From: Paramicrosporidium saccamoebae
Lineage: Eukaryota; Rozellomycota
Direction: 5' to 3'
Length of the DNA: 20,027 bases
NCBI GenBank assembly: GCA_002794465.1
Contig: MTSL01000084.1
Location: forward strand, 1 to 20,027
This document shows positions 1-6,970 of this stretch, piece by piece (within the stretch, counting starts at the first letter, position 1; each line of letters starts with the position of its first letter). The notes below the pieces were generated by a model. It ran no database searches and was not told the origin of the DNA. It saw only the letters and a program-made list of their open reading frames with translations. The position numbers and the translations under genes were made by a program.

Positions 1-182
1 CCCCCCCCCAATACTTACCAGAACACTTTGAATCAAATATCACTCACTTACCTAGCCATTACAAACACTCCCACGAAACATTCAGTCAACGTGGCTCACT
101 GCTCCTTGAATGTATACGAGTCTACCATGATTTACTAACTATCAGATCCGATAACTTTTAACACTACAATCTAGACCTCTTT
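1..182. other. Left-edge non-coding stretch
   Basis: No coding frame is supported here. The window opens with a run of nine C, which may be a contig edge or a homopolymer. The rest is A/T- and C-rich and lies downstream of the stop codon of the minus-strand ATPase, so it probably holds that gene's 3' UTR and terminator. I see no clear AATAAA on the minus strand. Confidence 0.4.
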
Positions 183-3100
183 TCAAGGTCTCTCCATTAC
201 TGAGAGCTCTCTTGAACGCGGTATTGGTGGTGCTTTTTCAGCTCCCATTGTGTCGGGCTTAATTAGCACTGCCGGACTCGGGATGCCACCAAACTTGCCA
301 CGATGACGCAGACTTCTCCTGACAAACTCATAGAGTACCAACGTGATGCCTGCAACAAATGGCGGGGCCAAAGCGAGGGCGGGGGGAATGTTTGTTTGAA
401 ACACTTCGTTGATCGCCGGAATATACACGACAATGGCACAGACTACCATGGCACAAAATATCCCGATATACGTCATCCGATTGACGAACAAGTCCTTTCC
501 CCACGGGTAACGATACCGGTGCTTCTGGACAAAGACATTGAACCACTGGGCAATCAAAATTGCCTGGAAATAGGCAGCTTGCAATCGGCCAAGGATGACA
601 GTTTGGTCTTCGGCCGAGGCCACTGTTCCATCTGTAAGGGTCAGCGCAGGCGAGTTGTCGGCGAAATACGTCAGGTATGATCGGTAGAGAATTCCAAATG
701 GAACCAGCTCTACCGCAAGTGTCACGACATATGCGCCCCATGCACCAAGCGCAACAATGATCCCTCCCTCCAAAAAGCTCCAAATTATCAGATCCGTATC
801 AATCAAACCCTCTCCCTTGTTGGGAAGATAGAATGCCTTGGCTGTCTTTACCAGAGCCTTTTCTAGCACGGAGGGAACCTTCCAGCTTCTAAGAAATCGG
901 CCAACTCGCCTCTCAATGGGAATCACTGTTTTGACCTCCTGTCGGGGAGGCACAGCCATGAGGTCATACTCGGGCGGCTCGCCGGCAAAGGACACTGCGG
1001 GCCCCAGTTCTGCAAATACGTCAATAAATATCAGCAGAATTGGCGATAAGGGTGGCGGGATGATTAAAAGGGCATAGACGAGGAGGGCCGTCACTTCTGC
1101 CGTTATGTGCGTCAAGGTGTACCGAATGCTTTTCTTAATGTTCTCAAAGATGAGACGCCCCTCAAAGACGCCTGCCACAATGGAGACAAAATTGTCGTCC
1201 AAAAGGATCATGTGAGCTGCGTCCTTGGATACGTCCGAGGCAGTCTTATTCATCGAAATTCCCAGGTTCGCCTTGCGGAGGGCGGGACTGTCATTCACTC
1301 CGTCTCCACTCACTGCCACAATGTGACCGGCAGCCTGAAACTGCTTCACAATCTCCAACTTGTGACGGGGCGCTGTGCGGGCAAATACAATCTCGTGCAA
1401 ATGCGACACTCTCCTCCAGTCGCTTTTTGTCATACTATCCACGTCTTCGCCGTGAATCACTGCAGCACGGACACTGGGTCGCTGCGAAATATCAGTTTCG
1501 CTGGGAGGACGACGAAACACATCAGCACACGAGATAATTCCGACTTGACGACTAATCGCCTCGGCAGTAAATGGGTGATCGCCAGTAACCATGACCACGC
1601 TGATTCCTGCATCGCGAAGACGTCCAATCGCCCATTGGACCCCAGCCTTGGGAGGATCGCGAAGACATACAAAGCCCAAAAAGTCCAAGTTGTCCAGAGG
1701 GAAATTCAATGGATCCTTTTCAAATTTAAAGCCTTGTGGAAATTGGTCAGAAGGCAGATCCTTGGTGGCCACTGCAAGAATACGGAGACCATTGCCTGCA
1801 AAATACTCATATTTTCTATTAAACTCATCTTTGAAAGCATCGTCAATGGCCACATATTCTCCATCTCTCCGGAATCGACTACACTTTTCGAGTACACGCT
1901 CAGGTGCACCCTTCAGGATGACCCGATTCTGACCCTCTACAAAACTGACAATGGCATGCCATTTTGTGGTCGAGTTGAAGGGAAGCTCGACTTCCTTGGG
2001 ATGCTCTGTAAATATTTGATCGAGATTGCGATATTTTCCCACATAGCGGAGGATTCCCACTTCGGTAGCATCCCCAAATATAGACCGTTCTTCAATGTCA
2101 TGGCCACCCTCAGTCTCATCCAGCTTGCAGGACGTACAAAGAGAGACAGAGTCTAGAAATTCGGCAATTCTGCCCACTGAAGTGTCCATTTCCTCCACAT
2201 TATTAAAGATGTGGCCATAGATCCAACCACCCACCACTGCCATCTTGTTCTGGGTCAAGGTGCCAGTCTTGTCCGTGGCGAGGAGGGTCATGGCCCCGAG
2301 AGTCTCCACGCTCCGAAGCTCCTTGACCAGGACATTTCGGGCAGCCATTCGTTTTGCCGCAGAGGTAAGCAGAATGGTCATGGTAGCCGGGAGACCTTGT
2401 GGTAGAAAGGACACGAAAATTCCCACCGCGGCATCAATTACATCGGTGACGTGCAGACCTAAACTAAACCCCAGGATCAATGCCAAGATGCCAAAGAGCA
2501 AGGCTGCTGCAACAAGTCTCCGAATAAAAATGGTCATTTCGTGTTCGAGTTGGCTGGGGCGCTTTGGCTCTGTAACAGCGTACTTGGCAAGCCTCCCAAT
2601 CACAGTGTCTGGGCCGACACGAACCACAAGGCCTACAGCCTCGCCTGAAACCATTATTGTTCCGCTGAACAGCAAGTTGTTGGCCTCGAGTGCATCAGTA
2701 TCACTACAGGCAGAATTTCGTTCCTGCGGCTCCGACTCGCCAGTCAACGAAGAATTGTCCACGCGGACATTGTCTGACCAGATGATGCGAGCATCTGCCG
2801 GGACCTTGTTTCCCGTCTTTAATATGATCAGATCACCGACAACGAGCAGTGCCGCCGAAATGTCCTTAAGCTGTCCCTCACGTAGCACGAGGGTAGTCGA
2901 AGGGACAAGACTAAGGAATCCTTCCAAGGTTTTTGCACTCGAGTAGACTTGCCAAAACTCCAAGGCAGCATTGAAAAAGGCCACTGCCCAAAATATCAGA
3001 CCCGTATACAAATTGATCCAGAGATTAGAGTCAATGAGAAACACAATAATTGAAAGGGACCCACAAACCATCAGCACAAGACTAAAAAGATTTGCCATCT

Positions 3101-3429
3101 GCTTCAAATATTGGACAACAAGTGGCGGATGTTTTGGAGTGGGGAGGATATTTGCCCCTTTGGCCTCTCTTGATTTTTTTATTTCCGACTCTGATAATCC
3201 CTGTCAAGTTAGTGACGGCTCCAATGTACAGGCCCTTTTCGAGGATCGGCGGGATTAAAAATGGGCCCAAACTTTTCCACCAGCTCATCCAGCTCACGCA
3301 AGTGTTCATCCTACAATTTAGTTAATTGTACAAGCGACCTACAATGGTCACAGGGGGAAGGGCGGGAGTAATGACCGAGGTCCTTGATGTTCCCACGCTA
3401 CTTCCACGAAACTCGCTTCTCCTGGGCAT
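183..3429 (-). CDS. Na+/K+-ATPase-like P-type ATPase (P2C-like), three exons, about 1061 aa
   Basis: This is a P-type cation pump of the plasma membrane or endomembranes that uses an aspartyl-phosphate intermediate. Exons are 3429-3343, 3310-3230 and 3200-183, giving 1061 residues. The spliced N-terminus reads ...PVTI|DEHLRELDELVEKFG...KGP|GLSESEIKKSREAKG..., which matches the start of Na/K-ATPase alpha chains; without splicing the protein begins abruptly near M1. Visible motifs are TGES (actuator), PQGLP in M4, DKTGTLT with phosphorylated Asp about residue 366, TGDHPFTA, GDGVNDSPAL, M5 THITAEVT and M6 IDVFAELGPA. C-terminal membrane segments M7-M10 are present. The M4 glutamate of the usual PEGL motif is glutamine and the M6 DLGTD is replaced by DVFAE, so ion specificity may not be Na+/K+. 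No beta subunit is nearby. A fungal alkali-cation (ACU-like) pump is an alternative label. Family is certain, substrate is not. Confidence 0.93.
3201..3229 (-). other. ATPase intron 2, 29 nt
   Basis: The intron starts GTACAT and ends TTGACAG, with a perfect CACTAAC branch motif nine bases before the acceptor. It is phase 0. Splicing joins ...NPADPRKGP to GLSESEIKK..., restoring the conserved 'GL(T/S)' block of Na/K-ATPases; the unspliced frame meets a stop at once. Confidence 0.85.
3311..3342 (-). other. ATPase intron 1, 32 nt
   Basis: The intron starts GTAGGT and ends TTGTAG, with a TTAACTAA branch-like site close to the acceptor. It is phase 0. Removing it joins a short ATG exon (29 codons from 3429) to the conserved DEHLRELDEL segment. 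The intron's length is not a multiple of three. Confidence 0.7.
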
Positions 3430-3697
3430 TTATTCGATAACTAATGACTGGTCTCTTAAACATTGTCCCAAATTGGCCATAGTGATTAGTGTTATGGTGA
3501 GTGTTGGTGTGGTGGATGGGTTCCGGGATATTATATGTAATATACAACTCGCCCGGATAAAGTTGTCGCGTAGTATGGATACACATCCCACTGTCCTCAA
3601 ATATCCAGCTAATCAATCCCCTACCTACCTACGCCACAAAGTCATCCCAATGGATAAAACTCATCCAGATACAGATACAGATACCTTTATTGAACCG
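3430..3697. other. Intergenic spacer between ATPase and deacetylase with a repeat relic
   Basis: The spacer holds the ATPase promoter side and the deacetylase 3' end. On the minus strand AATAAA (TTTATT on plus, 3686-3691) sits seven bases past the deacetylase stop and is its likely polyadenylation signal. A short (GATACA) run follows at about 3667-3684. The segment about 3553-3642 is a copy of the dispersed repeat described separately. Confidence 0.55.
3571..3642 (+). repeat. Dispersed intergenic repeat, copy A
   Basis: About 70 bases starting TAGTATGGATACACATC are closely similar to 18835-18897 in the same orientation. The two share TAGTATGGATACACATC, CACTGTCCTCAAATA and CTAATCAATCC blocks. 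The differences are almost all C/T or G/A transitions, plus one small indel. The upstream 11-mer TGTCGCGTAGT recurs near 18763. The CAAATAtCCAGCTAAtCAATCC core also resembles the 36-bp tandem unit at 17452-17584 read on its minus strand. Confidence 0.75.
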
Positions 3698-4600
3698 TTA
3701 GATTTGGAGTCCCAAGGCCATTAGAATAGCAACCATGGCGGCAAAGGCTGATGGACCATACACATTCACACCATTAGAGTTGGAGGAGCCCTGACCAGCA
3801 ACTGCGGCATCGCCAGCATTCGGGTCCGCTGGTGCTCCAGCGGCACCAGGAACAGCAACAGCGCCGCCGGAAAGGGGACCGAGATCAATAGAGTCATCGG
3901 CTCCCTTCAGCGGTTCCTTGTTCTTGGACATGTCACCCAAGCCAAGACACTCGTCGAGCTTCACCAACTTGTATCCGCTCGACTTGATTTGGTCAATAAT
4001 TTGACCAGCAACACCAACCGATTGCTGAACACCATCGTGTTGCACCGAGATGAAGGATCCTGCTCCCTTTCCTTGCAGAGACAAGGCAAGCTTGACAGCA
4101 GATCTGGTACGCTCACCATCGTTGTTGTAGTCATAAGTCTCCAAGTTGTGGGTGGTGGCAATCAAGCCAGTGGATTCGATGGCTGCCAACACGCGATCGT
4201 CATAGCCATTGTAGGGGAGACGGACAAACTTGGGGACATAGCCGGTGAAGGATGCCAAGACGTTGGCCTGACGAGCAACACCTGCTCTAATCTGCTCATC
4301 GCTCATGTTAAAGAGATTCCAGTCGGATTCTGTGCGGAGTCCAATCAAGTGGCCAGCCCCTGAGATGCGTTGGATCATGGCCTGGATGTTAGGATCGGTC
4401 AGGTACTTTGTGGTAATGTGGAAGGTGACCTTTACATTCTTGGAAGCCAAAGTGTCGAGCAGTTGAGGAGTGTACTGGGCGGGTCCATCATCCCAAGTCA
4501 TGGCGTACATTCCCCGCTGTGTGCACTGGTTCACCAATTTGGCGTCAGCCATCTGGAGGGCCGCAGTGGAGAGGAGGAGAAAGAGGGCGTTGGCGTGCAT
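3698..4600 (-). CDS. CE4 polysaccharide (chitin) deacetylase homologue, degenerate active site, GPI-anchored
   Basis: The 300-residue protein has an N-terminal signal peptide (1-20, ending ADA), a NodB/CE4 fold and a C-terminal GPI signal: a small-residue region rich in S/N/G near 271-277, then a hydrophobic tail to the end. Motif 1 TWDDGP (35-40) is intact. Motif 2, normally H(S/T)xxH, reads RTESD (89-93), so both zinc-ligand histidines are lost. Motif 3 is RLPYNG, motif 4 NLETYDY and motif 5 VQHDG. CE4 enzymes de-N-acetylate chitin in the wall; this copy probably cannot bind metal normally and may be a structural or carbohydrate-binding relative, as discussed for microsporidian homologues. 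The frame is open upstream to 4699, but Met at 4600 starts directly at the signal peptide and lies about 45 bp after a TATA box. A Pro/Ala/Gly-rich linker covers about 241-270. Confidence 0.9.
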   Translation of the reverse strand: MHANALFLLLSTAALQMADAKLVNQCTQRGMYAMTWDDGPAQYTPQLLDTLASKNVKVTFHITTKYLTDPNIQAMIQRISGAGHLIGLRTESDWNLFNMSDEQIRAGVARQANVLASFTGYVPKFVRLPYNGYDDRVLAAIESTGLIATTHNLETYDYNNDGERTRSAVKLALSLQGKGAGSFISVQHDGVQQSVGVAGQIIDQIKSSGYKLVKLDECLGLGDMSKNKEPLKGADDSIDLGPLSGGAVAVPGAAGAPADPNAGDAAVAGQGSSNSNGVNVYGPSAFAAMVAILMALGLQI

Positions 4601-4644
4601 GGCGCTGTTGTCAGCTATTGCCCTGTTCCACACAACAAACCCAC

Positions 4645-4651
4645 ATTTATA
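4645..4651 (-). promoter_or_regulatory. TATA box of the deacetylase gene
   Basis: The minus strand reads TATAAAT about 45 bp before the chosen ATG (4600). Its position supports that start over the in-frame codon at 4699, which lies upstream of the TATA element. Confidence 0.5.
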
Positions 4652-4763
4652 CCATCCCAATGCGTCGCTCAGCAACCACCTCGGGTGATCAACAAACACA
4701 TCAAAGCATAAAAGTATTTAATTTAACGTTCTTTTCACTGGGCTGCAATACAAATCGACAAGG

Positions 4764-5866
4764 TCAAGGCTGCTGAGGCGGTGGTTTGGCGGCGCCGGGT
4801 GTCGACGACGAATCCACACACGATTCTGCATGACCTGCCAAACTCCGATCTCCAGGGCTGACGGGATTCTGATTGCTCGACGGCACGGGATTTGACACAG
4901 CGCCGGCAGCTGATGTTGTACCCGGCCAGTATCCTGCTGCCAAGGCTGCATTATATTGGGCTGCATATGCAGGATAGTGTGCCGCATTCAGGAACGCAGC
5001 CGATGCCGCCGAGCTGCTCTGTCCAGTGGGATATTGGAAGCCAGCCAGTCCCGCCATTGCTGCCGCATAATTGACAGGAATTCCAGACGCCTGTCCACTG
5101 GTGCTTGACCGTTCTTCATATACACTCTCTTTTCCATTGTCATCTCCGCTCTCATAGTTATTCGACACCTAAAGGATCACCTCTACCATCCCAGGATACC
5201 TGGTATTCAGGCGCTGGAATGTCGGGGGCATTGAGACAAGCCTGGATTAGATTCTTTCCCTCGGGTTTGGTGATGAGAGGTTGTAGTTTGGGCGTGGCAA
5301 AGGTATAGACATGGCCCGTCTCAGAGGCCACTAAGAGTAGCACCTGAGTGCCCGTCAGGGTGGACAGTTCATAGGCCTACAACTGATTAGAGAATCCCAC
5401 CGATTACCTTCTTCATAATGCCCGCTTTGCGTTTGCTAAACGTAATGTGTCGTCGGCTCTTGTCGTCAATGTACTCGATGCGGATTTTCCGGCGTCCAGT
5501 CCGCTTCTCCCCCCGCGGAGCCTCGTCCTCCGAGTCGTCATTGTCGTCGTCGTGCTTTCCCCCGAGCATCCCCGCAGACATGAGCGAGTCTCGCCGGCCC
5601 GGCATGTTGGGCGACAACAAGTGGTGTGTGCCAACTCCCAGCATGGCAGCGTTTTCCTTATCAGAGCTATCCAGCAGCTGTCCCGCCGTCATTCCTCCAA
5701 ACGGTGTGTTTGCGGCATGCTCCGAGCGGCGCAGATGGGCCATTCCTACCGACTGGGCTGCCGACATGTTGCCTGCGCCGCCACCGGGCTTGCATAGTCT
5801 CTCGTCATCTGTGCGATTATCCATGGTCATGTACTGCACAGTGAGTCCCACATTCGGATTATACAT
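4764..5866 (-). CDS. MCM1: SRF/Mcm1-type MADS-box transcription factor, three exons, 346 aa
   Basis: This sequence-specific nuclear regulator binds CArG/P-box DNA as a dimer and recruits cofactors for cell-cycle, mating-type and housekeeping genes. Exons are 5866-5408, 5376-5200 and 5168-4764. The MADS box is split by an intron after GIMKK: exon 1 carries RRKIRIEYIDDKSRRHITFS and KRKAGIMKK, and exon 2 continues AYELSTLTGTQVLLLVASET and GHVYTF..., then the SAM extension ending KNLIQACLNAPD. These are nearly identical in character to yeast Mcm1 and animal SRF. Ahead of the box lies a 110-residue low-complexity arm with an acidic D/E cluster (HDDDNDDSEDEAP). Behind it is an Ala/Tyr/Gly/Pro-rich tail, a possible activation region. 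The start at 5866 is the first ATG, but the frame is open without an ATG for about 360 more bases upstream, so a 5' exon cannot be excluded. Confidence 0.93.
5169..5199 (-). other. MADS gene intron 2, 31 nt
   Basis: The intron starts GTATCC and ends CCTTTAG, phase 0, joining PAPEYQ to VSNNYESGD. The branch site is weaker (TGATC). The acceptor choice rests on frame: both flanking exons remain open only with this junction. Confidence 0.8.
5377..5407 (-). other. MADS gene intron 1, 31 nt
   Basis: The intron starts GTAATC and ends GTTGTAG, with a CTCTAAT branch-like site. It is phase 0, between MKK and AYEL inside the MADS box. The retained intron would stop translation after six residues; removal restores a canonical MADS domain. 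Confidence 0.93.
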
Positions 5867-6086
5867 TGATGGGCAGATTGTCGTATTTGGTTTCGTTGGT
5901 GTCTTAACTACAGTGAATCTTAATATTAGACGAGATGCAGTGTCGGGGTCATACTCAGAAGAGGCTGTTGATAGTCCAGGTGGTCCAAAGTTATCACTGA
6001 ACGATATCTCTAAAAACGGCTGTTTAAATTGCCTCTTTATGGAGCGCTGAGCTTGTTCCGACCAATTTGTCCGCCCGCGGCTAATC

Positions 6087-6100
6087 TTCCCAATCAGGAA
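6087..6100. promoter_or_regulatory. Mcm1/SRF P-box upstream of the MADS gene
   Basis: TTCCCAATCAGGAA is a dyad that fits the Mcm1 consensus DCCYWWWNNGG at every position and resembles the yeast early-cell-cycle box. It lies about 220 bp before the MADS start codon at 5866, so autoregulation by the gene product is a reasonable inference. Confidence 0.5.
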
Positions 6101-6274
6101 GGTCCCCGGTCGCGTTAATTGCTGCCGGTTTATTAAAATTGACTTGATCAGTGTGGGGAGTGTAATACGATGATATGTATTGATGCGTGTTGACTAGTTT
6201 GCGTTAGTGTCGGTTGATGTATGTTGACAAGGTCATGATGGAGAGTTTATTTCGAGCAATTTGTGATAAATTGT

Positions 6275-6405
6275 CATGACAAGCCACTTTTATGATAAAT
6301 CACCATGACAAACCACTTATAAAGCACCATGACAAACTACTTATAAAGTACCATGACAAACTACTTTTATGATAATGCACCACGACAAACTACTTTTATT
6401 ATAAA
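6275..6405. repeat. Five-copy imperfect tandem repeat, 24/29 bp
   Basis: Units start CATGACAA(A/G)C(T/C)ACTT at 6275, 6304, 6328, 6352 and 6381 (the last is CACGAC). Spacing is 29, 24, 24 and 29 bp. The two long units add TTTATGATAA-like bases and the short ones carry TTATAAAG. The array lies between the Cgi121 stop and the MADS promoter. Confidence 0.85.
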
Positions 6406-6415
6406 CCTCAACTTG

Positions 6416-6936
6416 CTACAGATTCTTCGTACTCACCACATTTAATATGTATTCGGAGACTCTTGTTTGTTCAACAGGAACTTTGTACATTTTACGCAGA
6501 GCCGTCATGTCGGGCTGATATTGTACATTGTCGTCAATGATTATATTCTTTTCCGATTTCAAGACTTGTTTAATCTGCACATTAGCCACATCATAACTTG
6601 GCATACCTGTTCAGCCGGCACGTCGAAAGCGACTATGGCAACTCGGCTAGAATCCTGGTTGAGGCCAAAGGTCTTGAGAGATTCAGCAACATTAGTGGAC
6701 CCTGATATCCGATAGAGGAGTTCCGTAGAGAGGCTCTTTGTAAGCATTTTGCCATCTCGCTCGGCCACCAAGCAGACACAGGCAGCGGTAGCCAACTGGC
6801 GTTCTCCAGTAACATACCGTGCATCAATCATTGCAAATGGCCAACTTGGCAATTTTAATTTCAACTCTTCTGCATTTTGGACGCTAGCAGTCAGGACTCC
6901 TATGCATCTCCCTTCAAACGGTTCAAGAACAACCAT
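6416..6936 (-). CDS. CGI121: KEOPS/EKC complex subunit Cgi121 (TPRKB family), two exons, 162 aa
   Basis: Cgi121 binds the Bud32 kinase in the KEOPS complex, which with Kae1 makes t6A37 on ANN-decoding tRNAs in the cytosol and is also linked to telomere maintenance. Exons are 6936-6607 and 6574-6416. The diagnostic block GKMLTKSLSTELLYRISGST, followed by NVAESLKTFGL, matches the 'K(M)xTrxLssEilf.Ls...nI.eaLk.FGi' signature of the family. Exon 2 carries LRKMYKVP and the usual C-terminal STKNL, close to STKDVL in the animal protein. Length agrees with the 175-180 residues of known members. Its start codon is only 34 bp from that of the divergent listerin gene. Confidence 0.9.
6575..6606 (-). other. 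Cgi121 intron, 32 nt
   Basis: The intron starts GTATGCC and ends TGTGCAG, with GGCTAAT as branch site. It is phase 0, joining VPAEQ to IKQVLKSE. An in-frame ATG inside the intron makes the second exon look like a separate small gene; family conservation shows it is not. Confidence 0.88.
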
Positions 6937-6970
6937 TTTTTGTCACAATTAATCGTTTCTCATTGGCCCC
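6937..6970. promoter_or_regulatory. 34-bp bidirectional promoter/5' leader space
   Basis: Only 34 bases separate the Cgi121 and listerin start codons. They include CACAATTAATCG and an ATTGG (inverted CCAAT, 6962-6966) next to the listerin ATG. Core promoters of each gene must overlap the other's leader or coding sequence. Confidence 0.6.

Larger units (their letters stand above)
5867..6415. other. MADS upstream region / Cgi121 3' flank
   Basis: This spacer of about 550 bp holds the MADS promoter side with the P-box at 6087-6100, TTAATA-type A/T elements, a GTTGA-rich stretch near 6180-6235 and the tandem repeat at 6275-6405. The minus-strand frame that leads into the MADS start stays open back to about 6227 but contains no ATG there. 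I call it non-coding with moderate confidence. Confidence 0.5.

Noticed and set aside
9-21. AATACTTACCAG resembles the 5' end of U1 snRNA
   Set aside because: No U1 stem-loop I (70K-binding loop) or Sm site follows at the right spacing; a nine-base splice-complement match alone is weak.
2245-2946. Open frame on the plus strand across the ATPase
   Set aside because: Lies antisense to strongly conserved ATPase coding sequence and has no recognisable domain; a composition shadow. The same holds for the frame at 1107-2156.
3326-3724. Plus-strand 132-codon frame upstream of the ATPase
   Set aside because: Overlaps ATPase exon 1 and the repeat relic, runs into the deacetylase 3' end, and shows no domain.
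4601-4699. Upstream ATG adding 33 residues to the deacetylase
   Set aside because: It would bury the signal peptide and lies upstream of the TATA box at 4645-4651.
5418-6050. 210-codon plus-strand frame antisense to the MADS gene
   Set aside because: Ser/Pro/Arg-rich low-complexity product mirroring the MADS exon; no conserved domain and the opposite strand is certain.
6275-6405. CRISPR-like array
   Set aside because: The genome is eukaryotic, units are imperfect and tandem without unique spacers. The same reasoning applies to 17452-17584.
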